Assembly (NCBI GenBank): GCA_032716605.1
Contig: CM064480.1
Coordinates: 20,981,651-21,045,650, forward strand
DNA length: 64,000 nt
Direction of reading: 5' to 3'
From: Paralithodes platypus
Taxonomy: Eukaryota > Arthropoda > Malacostraca > Decapoda > Lithodidae
Below, in pieces: positions 17,687-29,800 of this stretch; position 1 is the stretch's first letter, and each line of letters begins with the position of its first letter. The notes under the pieces were generated by a model that saw nothing but the letters and a program-made list of their open reading frames with translations, was not told the origin of the DNA and did no database searches. The position numbers were made by a program, and so were the translations under genes.

Positions 17687-17731
17687 AATAATCTACAAAT
17701 GTTTAAATCCAGTTGTTACAAACATTTATGA
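17687..17731 (+). pseudogene. LINE ORF2 C-terminal 14 codons (part 3)
   Basis: NNLQMFKSSCYKHL, then TGA at 17729-17731. This is the typical C-terminal FKS...YKHL end of jockey-type proteins. It is in phase with the frame broken at 8510. The 3' UTR then runs to poly(A) at 17802-17834. Confidence 0.8.
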
Positions 17732-17795
17732 TGAGATGCCTTAGGCACATGGACCATTTTGTTTTATCTGTGTTTTTCCTTCCTCCGTTCATTGT

Positions 17796-17834
<39 letters not shown>

Positions 17835-17836
<2 letters not shown>

Positions 17837-18137
17837 TAAATAATTTTTGACATAGGGAATTGACGACCATACCGCCCGCCATAAAGTTGGTTGGAGTCTC
17901 TTTGGAGAGAGAGGAGAAAGAATTTGTACCCTGATTTTCCCATGTGTGATCATGAGTCAACTAATAAACGGAAGGAGGGGGGGCCTCTGCCTCCTAAAAA
18001 TACTTTTCGACAAAAACGCAGAAAAACACAGCGTGAAGTGCTTGAAGTTTTATGGGCTGACATAGGGAAAACACATAAATGTAGAAGAAAGAAAAATAAT
18101 GAAAGAAAGGTATGACGAGGCTAGGAGGAAAAATTAA
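17835..18137. other. Unassigned stretch with a short basic frame
   Basis: A 74-codon plus-strand frame (17891-18115) is rich in Lys/Arg (KNTFRQKRRKTQREV). I recognise no family. It may be the edge of another decayed element between two LINEs. Confidence 0.25.
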
Positions 18138-19715
18138 ATCTATCTATCTATCTATTGCCTGACGCCGTGATCCCCGAAGGGGTGGCCACGAACGAACCGC
18201 CCCCATGCACCTCTGTCCCCAGTCATTCAACGCCCCTCCCCCAACCAGAACCACCTTCGTTCATGTACTTCCTCACTCCATCCTTCCACCTCATATTCGG
18301 TCTACCTCCCCCTCTGGTTCCACCTCGCTCTCGTACACCCTCTTAGTCATTCTCTCGCTTTCCATACGTTCCATATGGCCGAACCATCTCAAGGTGTTCT
18401 TTTCACACTTTCCAGCACATCTACCTCCACACCACACCTCCTTCTTACTTCCTCATTAGTCTGTATATCCCTCCATGTAACTCCGCACGCACTCCTTAAG
18501 TAATTCATTTGCTCTCACTCTTGGTCTGAGTCTCTCAACCAACGTCCATGCTTCGCTTCCGTAAGTCAGTGTAGGGATTACCACACTGTCATGCAAGGAC
18601 TTCTTCACTTCCATACTGACCACCCTATTTTTTGTTACTGCTTTTAGCGTTCCTACAACCCTCTTCCCTGTTGTACCCTCTCCCGCACCTCTTCATCCAT
18701 AGTCCCATCTTTACTCACACACTGCCCAGATACTTAAAAGAGTGACGATCTCCATAGCCTGACCGTTCAGCTTCACCTCACACTCTGTGACTTCACCCCT
18801 TTCGAAGACCATAACCTTGCTCTTCCCCGTATTTACCTTCAAATTCCGTTTTTAGCACACTGTTCCAAACTCATTTACCAGACCCTGCAACTCCCATTCA
18901 TTATCACTCATCAGAACTGTATCATCCGCAAACAGCAGTATAGGTAGCTTCCACTCAATTCCCTCCCTTTTCAGCGATACACCAACATCACTGCTCTTGA
19001 TAGTATTTCTTTCATAACTCCATCCATATATACAGTAAACAACCACGGGGACATCACACACCCCTGTTTCAAACCAACATTCAGGTCAAAGAACTCGCTC
19101 TGCTCACTCTCCACACGTACTGCCGCCTTTGCACCCTCATACATGCTCTTCACTGCTTTCAGCAACTTGCCCTCTCCGTATATTCTAAGTACTTTCCACA
19201 AACCTTCTCTATCCACTCTGTCATAGGCCTTCTCCAAGTCCATAAAGGCAACATACACTTTTGTTCTTCTCCAGATACTTCTCCACAACACAAGGGTAAA
19301 AATCTGATCTACACATCCTCTTCCCTTCCTAAAACCTCCCTGCTCGTCGCCTATCCATTCTTCCGTTCTCACTCTCACTCTCTCAATCACTACCCTACTG
19401 TATACCTTCCCTACTACGCTTAGAAGACATATTCCTCGGTGGTTACCACTCACTTTCCCCTGCCCTTATATAGGGGGACTATTATGCCAGTCTTCCAGTT
19501 ATCGGGTGCACCTTCTCATGCTAGTTTGCACATTTTCCATACCCATCTATCACTATCTCACCATACCTCAACATTTCCCCACACACTCCATCTGTTCCTG
19601 GTGCTTTCCCCAACTTCACTCTTTTCATGGCTTCCCACACTTCTGACTCCTGATCCCCACCTCCTCCTCCACTACTTCTTCTTCTCCCTCCCATACCATA
19701 TCCAGCTATGTTTAA
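18138..19715 (-). mobile_element. RTE-like LINE, minus strand, 5'-truncated
   Basis: Reads leftward from about 19715 to a short (TATC)n tract at 18140-18155, which is (GATA)n on the element strand. RTE-type LINEs end in such short repeats. It contains the RT domain with several frameshifts and a decayed C-terminal region. It is distinct from the poly(A) LINE to its left. Confidence 0.75.
18852..19660 (-). pseudogene. RTE-like reverse transcriptase, frameshifted
   Basis: On the minus strand, KRVKLGKAPGTDGV comes first. Then NHRGICLLSVVGKVYSRV, EEQGG-type DEQGGFRKGRGCVDQIF, and FMDLEKAYDRVDREGLW (palm Asp). GLKQGCVMSPWLFTVYMDG follows, and in a second frame ILLFADDTVLMSD (catalytic FADD). The GLKQGC/SPWLF variant is diagnostic of RTE-like rather than CR1-like RTs. 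At least two frameshifts (near 19460 and 18975) break it. It is not functional. Confidence 0.85.
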
Positions 19716-19915
19716 ATTAAATGAGAATAGGAAAAACTAAACCAATTTTTTGGAAAGTATGTGGAATGATTGAGAGGAAGTGGTACATCACGAAGGGGAA
19801 GTGGGGGGCCATGGAGAAGGGAGAAGGAGATATTGCGGCGAGGGAGACAGCAAGGTGAGAGGAGAGGAAGTAGCTGGTGGTGAGATAACGGGTTGTGAAA
19901 GAAAGACATCACAAA
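19716..19915. other. No recognised feature
   Basis: Purine-rich sequence between the RTE-like LINE and MITE C; no match elsewhere in the window. Confidence 0.35.
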
Positions 19916-19919
19916 TTAA

Positions 19920-20208
19920 CTCTCTCAGTCATTTATGACACGATCACGTCATATGGACATATGCCCAAGAGTGTGTTTATGACGCAATCGCGTCATAAAT
20001 CTAACTTATATAAATTCGGGAAAAATAAGTTTATGACTCAATTGTGTCATATTTTTGGCTGGTAGTTAGGTAAGTTACATCTTCATGTGGAGCTTTGACG
20101 CAACCCTGTAGCATGATTTGACGCAATTTTACCCCCATTGTAAGCCCAGCCGCCATATTGCATGGGGCTGTCCATGCATAACTTATGTAACTAAAAGTGA
20201 CTGAGAGG
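19920..20208. mobile_element. TTAA-flanked MITE, family C (copy 1), 289 bp
   Basis: TTAA at 19916-19919 and 20209-20212. The inverted ends are CTCTCTCAGTCATTT and CCTCTCAGTCACTTT. Inside are palindromes of the type TATGACRCRATCRCGTCATA at 19933-19952 and 19977-20000, with a looser one near 20030. Related copies are at 41648-41950 and about 50381-50670. It carries no transposase. Confidence 0.8.
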
Positions 20209-20262
20209 TTAAGAAAGTTAAAAAAAGGGAAATCAAGTGATGTCTGTTAAAGTAATATTATA

Positions 20263-20610
20263 GGTTTGACTCCTGTAAGGAGATAAAGAAAACCTAATAT
20301 TTAGTAGTGGCCCCGTAATCATTGACGAACATGCCTATTACATAAGGCACCCTCTTCAAACACTCATCCGCCGTAGTTTGAATCTACCGCGCAGAGCATT
20401 AAAAAACTGAGGAGCCTTCATCATGAGCGCACGCGACCTCATTATCAGTCATAATGAATTGGGTTCTCACTACGAAAAAACTTCGTAAAAAATAAAAACA
20501 AAAAGAAAATAAGAATAACTATTCAATACGCTTTCCATCATATCGTGGATGTACTTGTGTGGATCTTTTGACCAGACGCTACTGCAGGCGTCATTCTTCC
20601 TTCACTGACA
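20263..20610 (-). repeat. Right ITR, DIRS copy 2
   Basis: Begins GGTTTGACTCCTGTAAGGAG and continues with the 250-bp core shared with 8535-8821 (reading plus) and 17341-17630 (reversed). Confidence 0.88.
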
Positions 20611-20675
20611 TATCAAGTAAACCAAAATCCTGAATACATCAACGAATGGGAAGGGGATGGTCGGGAGGGCCCCAG

Positions 20676-20790
20676 TCGTCAATGATTACGGGGCCACTAC
20701 TAAATATTAGGTTTTCTTTATCTCCATACAGGAGTCAAACCTATAATTTATTAGTGGCCCCTCCATCATTGACGAACATGCCTGATTTCT
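20676..20790 (-). repeat. ICR, DIRS copy 2
   Basis: Inverted relative to copy 1. The right-end sequence runs into the left-end sequence through GTCAAACCTATAATTTATTAG. Confidence 0.85.
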
Positions 20791-21471
20791 AAGACTGGAG
20801 GGGGACATTCGTAATCATATCATAACTCTAGAAAAGCAGATAATCAAACAACCACATAGTGTTCTTATTTTTGTAAAAAAAGATATATCGGGTGCATAAA
20901 CTTTATACAGCCTAAATCTTCAAAAAGGGGTACAAGCAGGAGCGTGCTTCAAAGAAGCCTGCTTGAAAAAGGGTTAACTCTGAGACTCTGTACACAGATC
21001 TGCTAGTTAAGAAGGCACCCCACTTAAGTAAGTGGTGAAAACTAAAAACTTATAAGTTTACATGTGCACATATAAACCCCATTAACTAGTGGATATATTC
21101 CTAAAAATATAACCAAACATAAATGAATTCTTGTACATTCGTAGAAGTACTGAACTCGTGTACTTATGGAGAAGTAATTACTTCAAAAGTAAAAGTCGTA
21201 GTTGCAACTACCGAGATTTCTCAAAAATCTATTGCTTCACAGCCAAAGCTACTTACAACAAGAATTGTTGTAACACTACTATTGGCCTTTAGCATAATTT
21301 CCTGCAATGAATACTACAGAGAAATTTTATAATACAATGCCTACAAACAGTATCACAGCTCGTATGTTCCGAACACATACTCCGGAGGGGTCTAGGGTGT
21401 CCTATGTCACACTGACTGCACCCTCCCCCCCTTTTTCTTGAAATTAAACAAAACGTGACTAAAAGGGCCAC

Positions 21472-22320
21472 CTAGACCCCTTCCGTAAAGCTATACATGG
21501 CAAGGAAGGTTTGTCCAGAGCTACTGAAAGGTATTCGAGTCAAAAACTCCTGATTAGAGGCCCACAACTGTGTGGACTTAATAACTTCCACCGAAAGATT
21601 ATTAAGGAAACGTAAAGAGGCTGTCCCGTTGCGTAAATCGTGGGACTTACCCTCAACGCCGGGATTGTTCTCTTTAAAGTCCGCGACCAAGAGAGAAGCC
21701 AGTGTACGCTCCAACAAGCGTTCACCGGACTTGCGACCCATAAAGCACCCTGGTGATTTAGAGGTGCCACTCTTAAATATTTGGTTAGAGCTTGCACTGG
21801 GCAAAAAAAAAGATGGTGCACCTTTCCCCTTTTTAACGCCGGCACCGTGAACTCTGAAAACACGTGTTCACTGTGCTCATTCTTGGCTATGAATCCTGGG
21901 GAAGGTGCAATGTGAATACACTCATGAAGCCTATCAAACCTGAGGCAATAGGTGTGTTGCTCATCGCCGCCAGCTCAGATTACTCTGTTCCCGGTAGCCA
22001 AAACCAGAAGGAATACTGCCCTTTTGTAAAATCTGCAGTCTTTGGTACATACGGGAACGAGGAATAACTACGATGCTTTGTCCAGAGACCATGTAGGCCT
22101 GAGCTGACGGGGAGGTGGGCGGAGTTTAAAACCTGCCCTCATAAATCAATTTCAGATAAATGTTTCTGCATGAACAGATACATTAAATAATTAACAACCA
22201 ACGCCACCGGGGGCACAGTTGTTTTGTTCTAAGAATCCAAGACATAAAAGCTTGCCAATGCGATTGAAACTGTCGCTTTGTAGACTGGGTATATTGATTC
22301 GTGAATATCTTGGTCACGTC
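21472..22320 (-). pseudogene. DIRS tyrosine recombinase remnant, copy 2
   Basis: Minus-strand pieces include FSEFTVPALKRGKVHH, VQALTKYLRVAPLNHQGALWVAS and SHDLRNGTASLRFLNNLSVEVIKSTQLWAS. Here the frame passes from the His-x-x-Arg box to QEFLTRI, so the catalytic Tyr position is Ile. The Arg box is in damaged sequence near 21980. Multiple frameshifts make it non-functional. It is useful as a comparator showing the one-base insertion in copy 1. Confidence 0.8.
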
Positions 22321-22321
22321 G

Positions 22322-23369
22322 CTACCATATGGTGCTAGCCACTTGGCCTCTAATGTCCATAATGAACAAGTCCGCGAGGTTTCTAGGTTGCCAATTGTGT
22401 TCTAAGTGGAACAACCCGACCGGGAGTGACGCTGGGTGCGGGCACCACGTGTACAAATGCTGGTACCACACTGCACCGGCCACAGGGGCGCGATTAGCGA
22501 GACTACGCCTCGCTAATCCTGTAGTTTGTTGACTACGTGGCACATTAGAGACGCGTCTGGCGGCGGAAAATAGATAAATGGAACTCAACCTGTTCTCGTC
22601 CGTCATCAGAGCGTCAGGTCCGCCCGCCGGCGTTATCGTCCGGCGGGTGAGGTACAGTGGGAGTTTGCAAGTCTTCTCAGACGCAAACAAATCCACTTGT
22701 GGATGGTAATGCTCCGCACACGCAAGAGCGCCCATTCTACTGATGTGCTTTGTCTCTGAGACAGAGCGTCTGCCCAGACGTTTGCTACGCCTGGGAGATA
22801 AGATGCGTGAAGATGAATGTTCAGCCTGTTGGCTAGTATAAAAATCTTTTCTGACACGTTTAGCCACTTCCGAGATCTTATCGACCCTTGTTTCTGAATA
22901 CAGTGAACCACATTCAGATTGTCCATTCTGAAGGCCACCGACTTGCCCCGTAAAGCAGAGCCGTGAGCCTGAAGGACAGATAAGGGGACTAGTAAGTCTT
23001 TGACATTGATGTGGAAGATTTCTAAATGGGACCAAAACCTTTGACCCTGATGCCCGAGGTTTGACTAAAAGCCCCAACCTATCGTGCCTGATGCATCCAT
23101 GTCCACCATACCGACGGCGGAGGAGAGGTTCATGACATGACTGCGTGCAACATTTCTCTCGTCGCCCAAACCGCTAGTAAGTTGTGTAATAACGTTGGGA
23201 TAGGCCATACTATGCCCGCCGGTAATAGTGGGAAAAATTTGTTGCCCTCCAAGATTAAACGTTAGACTTTACAACCGGCCCAGCTGCACAGTTAGCTGAA
23301 CCCCGTTGAGAGACCCGACTAGAGATCCCCAAAGTCACTGTGTCGTAGACAGACTGTGGAGAAAATATA
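22322..23369 (-). pseudogene. DIRS RT/RNase H remnant, copy 2 (part)
   Basis: It contains YLPGVANVWADALSQRQS and AFRMDNLNVVHCIQKQ (RNase H), HPQVDLFASEKT and PAGGPDALMTDENR (methylase-like part). The alternative frame used by the recombinase ORF (FTGQVGGLQNGQSE, LSPRRSKRLGRRSV) is also open here. It breaks at 23369, where copy 3 begins. Confidence 0.8.
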
Positions 23370-23715
23370 GGTTTGACTCCTGTAAGGAGATAAAGAAAAC
23401 CTAATATTTAGTAGTGGCCCGTAATCATTGACGAACATGCCTATTACATAAGGCATCCTCTTCAAACACTAATCCGCCGTAGTTTGAATCTACAGCGCAG
23501 AGCATTTTAAAAAACTGAGGAGCCTTCATCATGAGCGCACGCGACCTCACTCATGGCTTCAGTCATTATGAATTGGGTTCTCACTACGAAAAAACTTCGT
23601 AAAAAATAAAAACAAAAAGAAAATAAGAATAACTATCCAATAAGCTTTCCCTCATATCGTGGATGTACTTGTGTGGATTTCTGACCAGACGCTGATTCAG
23701 GCGTCATTCCTCCTT
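23370..23715 (-). repeat. Right ITR, DIRS copy 3
   Basis: Same start (GGTTTGACTCC) and core as the right ITRs of copies 1 and 2. Confidence 0.88.
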
Positions 23716-23787
23716 CACTGACATATCAAGTAAACTAAAATCCTTAATACATCAACGAATGGGAAGGGGACGGTCGGGAGGGCCCCA

Positions 23788-23900
23788 GTCGTCAATGATT
23801 ACGGGGGCACTACTAAAAAATTAGGTTTTCTTTATCTCCTTACAGGAGTCAAACCTATAATTTATTAGTGGCCCCTCCATCATTGACGAACATGCCTGAT
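23788..23900 (-). repeat. ICR, DIRS copy 3
   Basis: Right-end and left-end sequences are joined through CAAACCTATAATTTATTAG, as in copy 2. Confidence 0.85.
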
Positions 23901-24539
23901 ATCTAAGACTGGAGGGGGACATTCGTAATCATATCATAACTCTAGAAAAGCAGATAATAAAAACAACCACATAGTATTCTTACTTTTGAAAAATGTATTT
24001 AATACGGCGTAGGCCGGAAATATACAAGAAAAAGGGGTTCAGGCAGGTGCGTGCTTCAAAGAAGCCTGCCCGACAAAAATGGGTAACCCTGAAGATTCTG
24101 AACACAGATCTGTAGTTACAAAAGGCACCCCACTCAACGAGTGGTGACAAAAATAATAAGTTATAAGTTTATATGTGCACATCATAAACCCCAAAATACA
24201 TGTGGAGATCAATTGCAAATGAACTCCATTGAACTAATATTACATTGCTTTCGCAGCTAAAACTACTATAACAACACCGTTGTTTTGTACTAAACTTGTA
24301 CTAGCACAATTTCTCGCAGAGAAATTTTCATATCACATTTAACCTTAAATTGTATCACAGCTCTCATACTCCGGCGGGGTCTAGGGTGTCCTATGTCAAC
24401 TGACTGCACCCCCCCCCCCCCCCCCTTCCGTGAAAGTAAACATAAGTGACTGCAGGGCCACCTAGACCCTCTGCCTTAAAGCTATACATGGTAAGGAAGG
24501 TTTGTCTAGAGCAACTGACAAGTATCTAGAGAGAAACGT

Positions 24540-25440
24540 ATGATTAGACGCCCACAACTGTGTGGACGCAATATCTTCAACTGAAAAGTTTTTCAGGAAA
24601 CGTAAAGAGGCCGCCACTTGCGTAAATCGTGGGCCCTACCCACAACGCCGGGATTACTCTCTTTAATGACTTCTACCAGAAGAGAGGCTAATCGCCGTTT
24701 AAGTAAGCGTTTACCCGTACTCGCTACCCATAAAGCACCTTGGGGGTTTTGAGGAGCTATTCTCAAATATTTGGTTAGAGCTTGCACTGGACATAAATTA
24801 TGATGCACCTTTCCCCTTTTTAACGCCGGCACCGTGAACTCAGAAAACACGTGTGCACTATGCTCATTCTTGGCTACAAACGCCGGGGAGGGTGCAATGG
24901 AAATTGGAAATCATTAAGTCTAACCAAACCTAAGACAATTAGGTGTGTTGCTCATCGCCGCCAGCTCAGACCACTCTGTTTCCGGTGGCCAAAGCCAAAA
25001 GGAAAAACTGCCTTCTTTAAGATTAAAGCAAAGTCTGCAGTATTTTGATACAGACGAGAATGAAGTAAAGACAAAGCTTTGTCCAGAGACCAAGTAGGCA
25101 TGAGCTGACGGGGGGGTGGGCGGAGTTTAAAACACGCTCTCATAAATCCTGTTTCCTCCGCCACCGGTATGGATAGACCTGTAAGGTCGAAAAAGGGCAC
25201 TCTAATCGCAGTTAAGTGATTCTTCAAAGTTACCACAGATAAACGTTTCTGCTCAAACAGATAGTTCAAGTAATTAAAAACCAATGCCACTGAGGGTACA
25301 GTTTGTTCCGTTCTAACAATCCAAGAAGTAAAAGCTTTCCAATGTGATTGATATTGTCGCTTAGTAGACTGAGTATATTGATTGAGCAATTTATTGGTCC
25401 ACATCCCTACCGTATGGTGCTAGCCACTTGGCCTCCTGAA
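24540..25440 (-). pseudogene. DIRS tyrosine recombinase remnant, copy 3
   Basis: This reads TNKLLNQYTQSTKRQYQSHW, then LKNHLTAIRVPFFDLTGLS and MPTWSLDKALSLLHSRLYQ in one frame (25404 leftward). FSEFTVPALKRGKVHHNLCP and RRLASLLVEVIKESNPGV follow in another. The catalytic Arg region (FGHRKQSGLSW) is frame-damaged near 24975. At the position of copy 1's insertion, this copy has one base fewer, and the frame leads to the TQLWAS box. Confidence 0.82.
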
Positions 25441-25457
25441 TGTCCATAATGCAAAAG

Positions 25458-26035
25458 TCAGCGATGGTCGCTAGGTTGCCAATCGTGTCTAAGTGGAAGT
25501 ACCCGACAGGGAGCGATACCGGGTTCCGGGCACCACATTATTAATTGCTGGTACCACACCTGCGCCGGCCACAGGGGCGCGATTAGCGAGACTAAGCCTC
25601 GATAAACTCGTAGTTTGTTCACTACGTGGCACATTAGTGACGCATCTAGCGGCGGAAACAGATAGATGGAGCTCAATCTGTTCCAGTCTGTCACTAGGGC
25701 GTATGGCCCCGCTGCCGGCGGTATCGCCCGGCAGGTGAGGTATAGAGGGAGCTTGTGAGTCTCCTCGGACGCAAAAGATCCACTTGTGGATGGGAGAGCC
25801 TTCTGCAATCATTAGGTCGAAAATGGGTTGCTTGAGCTCCCATTCTACTGTCGTGCTCTGTCTCCGGGACAGAGCGTCTGCCCAGACGTTCGCTACGCCT
25901 GGGAGATAAGATGCGTGAAGATAAATATCTAGACTGCTGGCTAGAACAAAAAATCTCTTCCGACACGAGTAGCAACTTCCTTGACCTCGTTTGACCCTTG
26001 TTTCTGAATACAGTGAACTGCATTTCAGTGGAAGT
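25458..26035 (-). pseudogene. DIRS RNase H / methylase-like remnant, copy 3
   Basis: LHASYLPGVANVWADALSR and QSTTVEWELKQPIFD match RNase H of copy 1. LPLYLTCRAIPPA and VTDWNRLSSIYLFPPLDAS match the methylase-like tail. It ends abruptly at about 26035 against gag-derived sequence, an internal deletion of roughly 2.5 kb relative to copy 1. Confidence 0.78.
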
Positions 26036-26620
26036 AGTAGTGAGAGCTGTTTGTGCCTGGCACATTGGAAAATTGGGCCTGACACAAGCGGATGGCTAGG
26101 TATTTTCGCTAAAGCAAAGGATGTAGCCAGAGGTCGCACATTCGTCGACATCTCGGGATCTCCCGTATCAGGAGGAGTTTCCGGCGTAGGGCCAAGAACC
26201 TATTAAGTGCATTCAATAGTAGTCCATCAAATCTCTTCCGCCGGTACATACCTAGCCGATGACGAACTCCGTGGAGAATTCGACAGTACCCTGAGAGTCG
26301 CCTAAAAGGTGACTGGACTCTTCAACCTCCATCTCTGAGACCAGAGATCGTTGTTCTTCATCCGTTAAGTCTGGCTTATCATGGGAAGATCCGCCGAAGC
26401 CGGGACCTCCACATGTTGCCATGTTAAAACTGGGGTAGAAGATGGTACATCGGCATCCCGTGGACGTCAGCACTAGTTGAGTCACAAAGGGATGTGTTCT
26501 GTCCTGCCAGGACTGTGAGTATCGCCATACACCTTGGATGTGGCTGTCCCTCGCTTGCGAGCTCGGTTATACTCTCTAAAAGAGAGCCCTGTAAAGGTTT
26601 ATGATAATTAAAAGCTCCCA
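26036..26620 (-). pseudogene. Diverged DIRS gag fragment, copy 3
   Basis: The minus strand gives GFGGSSHDKPDLTDEEQRS and SEMEVEESS. This parallels the acidic segment of copy 1 gag (PASAGSSQEEQDDKD, SDMEGQESG). The same segment, with small indels, recurs at 32930-33560 in copy 2. Frames are broken. Confidence 0.6.
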
Positions 26621-26639
26621 TAGCTCATTAACACATTGA

Positions 26640-26840
26640 AAGCAGAGCTGGTGAGCAAAATCATAAGTATACTAATTAATTTAATTTATATTTAATTGTA
26701 TTAAAATAAATTACTATAAATAAACACAATATTATCCTAATATAATCATAGAAAATATATATGGTTATTATTATTCAGTGATTTAATTATTACATTAACA
26801 ATTGAAAATAATATATAGCGATACCTGATCTTAACGGCGT
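26640..26840. repeat. Very AT-rich block inside DIRS gag/leader, present twice
   Basis: About 200 bases of nearly pure A/T. The same block is at about 33600-33770 in copy 2, but it is absent from copies 1 and 4. It replaces the N-terminal half of gag. It could be an old insertion shared by a subfamily. Confidence 0.55.
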
Positions 26841-29800
26841 TGAACATACAGCAATGAGAGGTTCAAGTGCCGACATGGCAGAGACTGGGGGAAAACTACC
26901 CCGCCCCGGGAACTACCTGGTCACCTGGTGCAACACGGAGGTACTCCGCCCTGGCAAGGGAATTTTTCCGGGATTAATGCTCATAGGTTTACACCGAAAA
27001 AAGATGGTACAAAATATGTGTCACAAGACCCGCCGGTCAACGAACCGTAGCACTCCACCACTACTTTTCGTTTTCCTTTAGTTTCATTATTAAAGATTTC
27101 AGGATATATTTACCTGGTCAGAAGATTTTAAGCATATCTTTTGAATCCCCATAAAGATGAAGTATATCTTTATTAAAGATGAAGTCTTTCAAGTATCCTT
27201 TACACTTGAAACATTAGTAAGATTCCGGCATCTTTTTATCCCATAAAAAGTCTAAGCCTATCCTAATCTCTAATCCGGCTTCTCCCAGAAGCCCTCATAG
27301 ATCGCCGTCTTGAAGGCCGTGTTACCCTATTGTTTGGCAAATGATCGCGAATTGGCTAATCAGTTAATATAACCACCCGACGGTATAACCGCCGGGTTTT
27401 TTTGCAATGTCAAACCAATTGTACCTGCCCCAGTCCTTTTTTGTAAAAAGCTCGCAGGGAGAGAAAGACTCAACAGACAGACAACCTTGTGCCAATTGTT
27501 TATTAAGGATTTCAGCATATCTTTTACCTGTTTCGAAAGAATTAAGCATAACTTCTGAATCCTCATAAAGATGAAACATATCTTTATTAAAGATGAAGTC
27601 CTTCAAGTATCCCTTTACACTTGAAACACTAGTAAGATTCAGGCATCTTTTTATGCCAAAAAAAGTCTAAGCCTATCTTAATCTCTAATCCGGCTTCTGC
27701 CAGAAGCCCTCATAGATCGCCGTCTTGACGGCCGTGATACCCTATTGTATCAATCAGTGTTTGGCAAATTATCGCGAATCGCAAATTCGTTAATATAACC
27801 ACCCGAAGGTACAACCGCCGGGTTTTATATGCAATGTCAAACCACTTATACCTGCCCCTGACCTCTTTGTAAAAAAGGTCGCCGGGAGGGAAAGACCAAA
27901 CAAAATAACTGTGTGGAGCCCCCCTCACCGGGAATAACACAGGAAGCCTGATCCCAGGCTTGACCACAGAAAACGCAGTTTCTGATGAGCCCTCAAGCGA
28001 CCAAACTCGTCGGGGGTAACTTTCCTATTGTAGCCATCCTGACTAATTCTCGGTAACCAAAAACGGTGTTCTCGGAGGCAACGAGAAAAACGCCGGAAAA
28101 GTAACCCACACCAAAGAGACATAACAGGAGGGCGTAATGCATAAAGCAATGAATAACACAGGAAGCCTGATCCCAGGCTCGACCACAGAAAACGCAGTTT
28201 CTGATGAGCCCTCAAGCGACCAAACTCGTCGGGGTAACTTACCTATTTATGCCATCCTGACTAAAACTCGGTAAACCAAAACGGTGTTCTCGGAGCAACG
28301 AGAAAAACGCCGGAAAGGTAACCCCCACCAAACGAGACATTTTAAACACATTTTATACAAAGTGTGTGCGCAAAAATAGGGATACCTGAACAGGAGGGCG
28401 TAATGCATACAGCAAAAACCGGGGCAAAGCTGGCCATGACAGAGACTGGAGGGAAACTACTCCAGGTTCTGCATAGACCCTCCGGGACCCAGCTCTGGAA
28501 ATTTAAAAATTTCCAGGAATTAATGCTCAAAGGTTAACCCCACTCATGTCCGCACACAGGTGTTAAATAACCCGCCGGGTAACGAGACGTTAATACTCAA
28601 CGACCACAGCTCGCCACGCGGTGGGGTTTCCTAAGTAAAAGATTTCAGAATATCTTAATTTGTCCAAAAGATTTATGAATACCCTCTGACATAATATATA
28701 AAGACCATCATGGCATTTATAAGTGATTAAGTCTTTCCAGTGGTGTTTGTTTCCATATTAAATATTGGAAAAAAATCCCCTAAAAAAGACGCCGGCCCCC
28801 GAATTATCTCGTAGATAAAAAACTGGGAAGCCTGACAAATATACGAGATCTAACTTCTGCCGAAGTATCTTTTAGATCGCCGTATGTTGAAAGGCGGCGA
28901 TACAAAACGCATCCCTCAAATGTCTGGTTAACTAACTGAATTGTAAATTCGTTATTCTCATCCGTGCAAGAAACACCCGCCGGGTGTGAATAATAGTTTA
29001 AAAAACGTTAACCCCAAATGTGCCCTAAAGCGCCGTATGTTGAAGGAGGCGATACACAAAGCATCCCTCAATTGACTGGTCAACTAAACTGAATTTTGCA
29101 AATTCGGTCATCCCAACCTTCCAGGTTGCACCCACCGGGTGAATTAAAGTTTTAAAAAAACAACCGCCGGGTTTTATATGCAATGTCAAACCACTTATAC
29201 CTGCCCCAGACCTCTTTATAAAAAAGGTCGCGGGGATGGGAAAGACCAAACAAAAATAACTGTGTGGAGCCCCCCTCACCGGGAATACCACAGGAAGCCT
29301 GATCCCAGGCTTGACCACAGACAACGCAGTTTCTGATGGGCCCTCAAGCGACCAAACTCGTGGGGGTAACTTACCTATTTTAGCCATCCTGACTAAAACT
29401 CGGTAACCAAAAACGGTGTTCTCGGACAGCAACGAGAAAAAACGCCGGAAAGGTAACCCACACCAAAACGAGACATACCAGGAGGGCGTAATGCATAAAG
29501 CAATGAATAACACAGGAAGCCTGATCCCAGGCTCGACCACAGAAAAACGCAGTTTCTGATGAGCCCTCAAGCGACCAAACTCGTCGGGGTAACTTACCTA
29601 TTTTAGCCATCCTGACTAAAACTCGGTAAACAAAAACGGTGTTCTCGGAGCAACGAGAAAAACGCGGGAAAGGTACCCCCCCCCAACGAGACATTTTTAC
29701 ACATTTTTTTCAAAGTGTGTGCGCAAAAATAGGGATACCTGAACAGGAGGGCGTAATGCATACAGCAAAAAACCGGGGCAAAGGTAGCCATGACAGAGAC

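Larger units (their letters stand above)
5870..17834 (+). mobile_element. Jockey/CR1-superfamily LINE split by a MITE and a DIRS element
   Basis: One 5'-truncated LINE of about 2.15 kb in three pieces: 5870-6385, 7018-8510 and 17687-17834. It ends in a 33-base poly(A) at 17802-17834. Removing the MITE (6386-7017) and the DIRS element (8511-17686) leaves a continuous reading frame at both junctions. That shows both insertions came later. The order is LINE first, then the MITE and DIRS insertions in unknown relative order. Confidence 0.88.
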
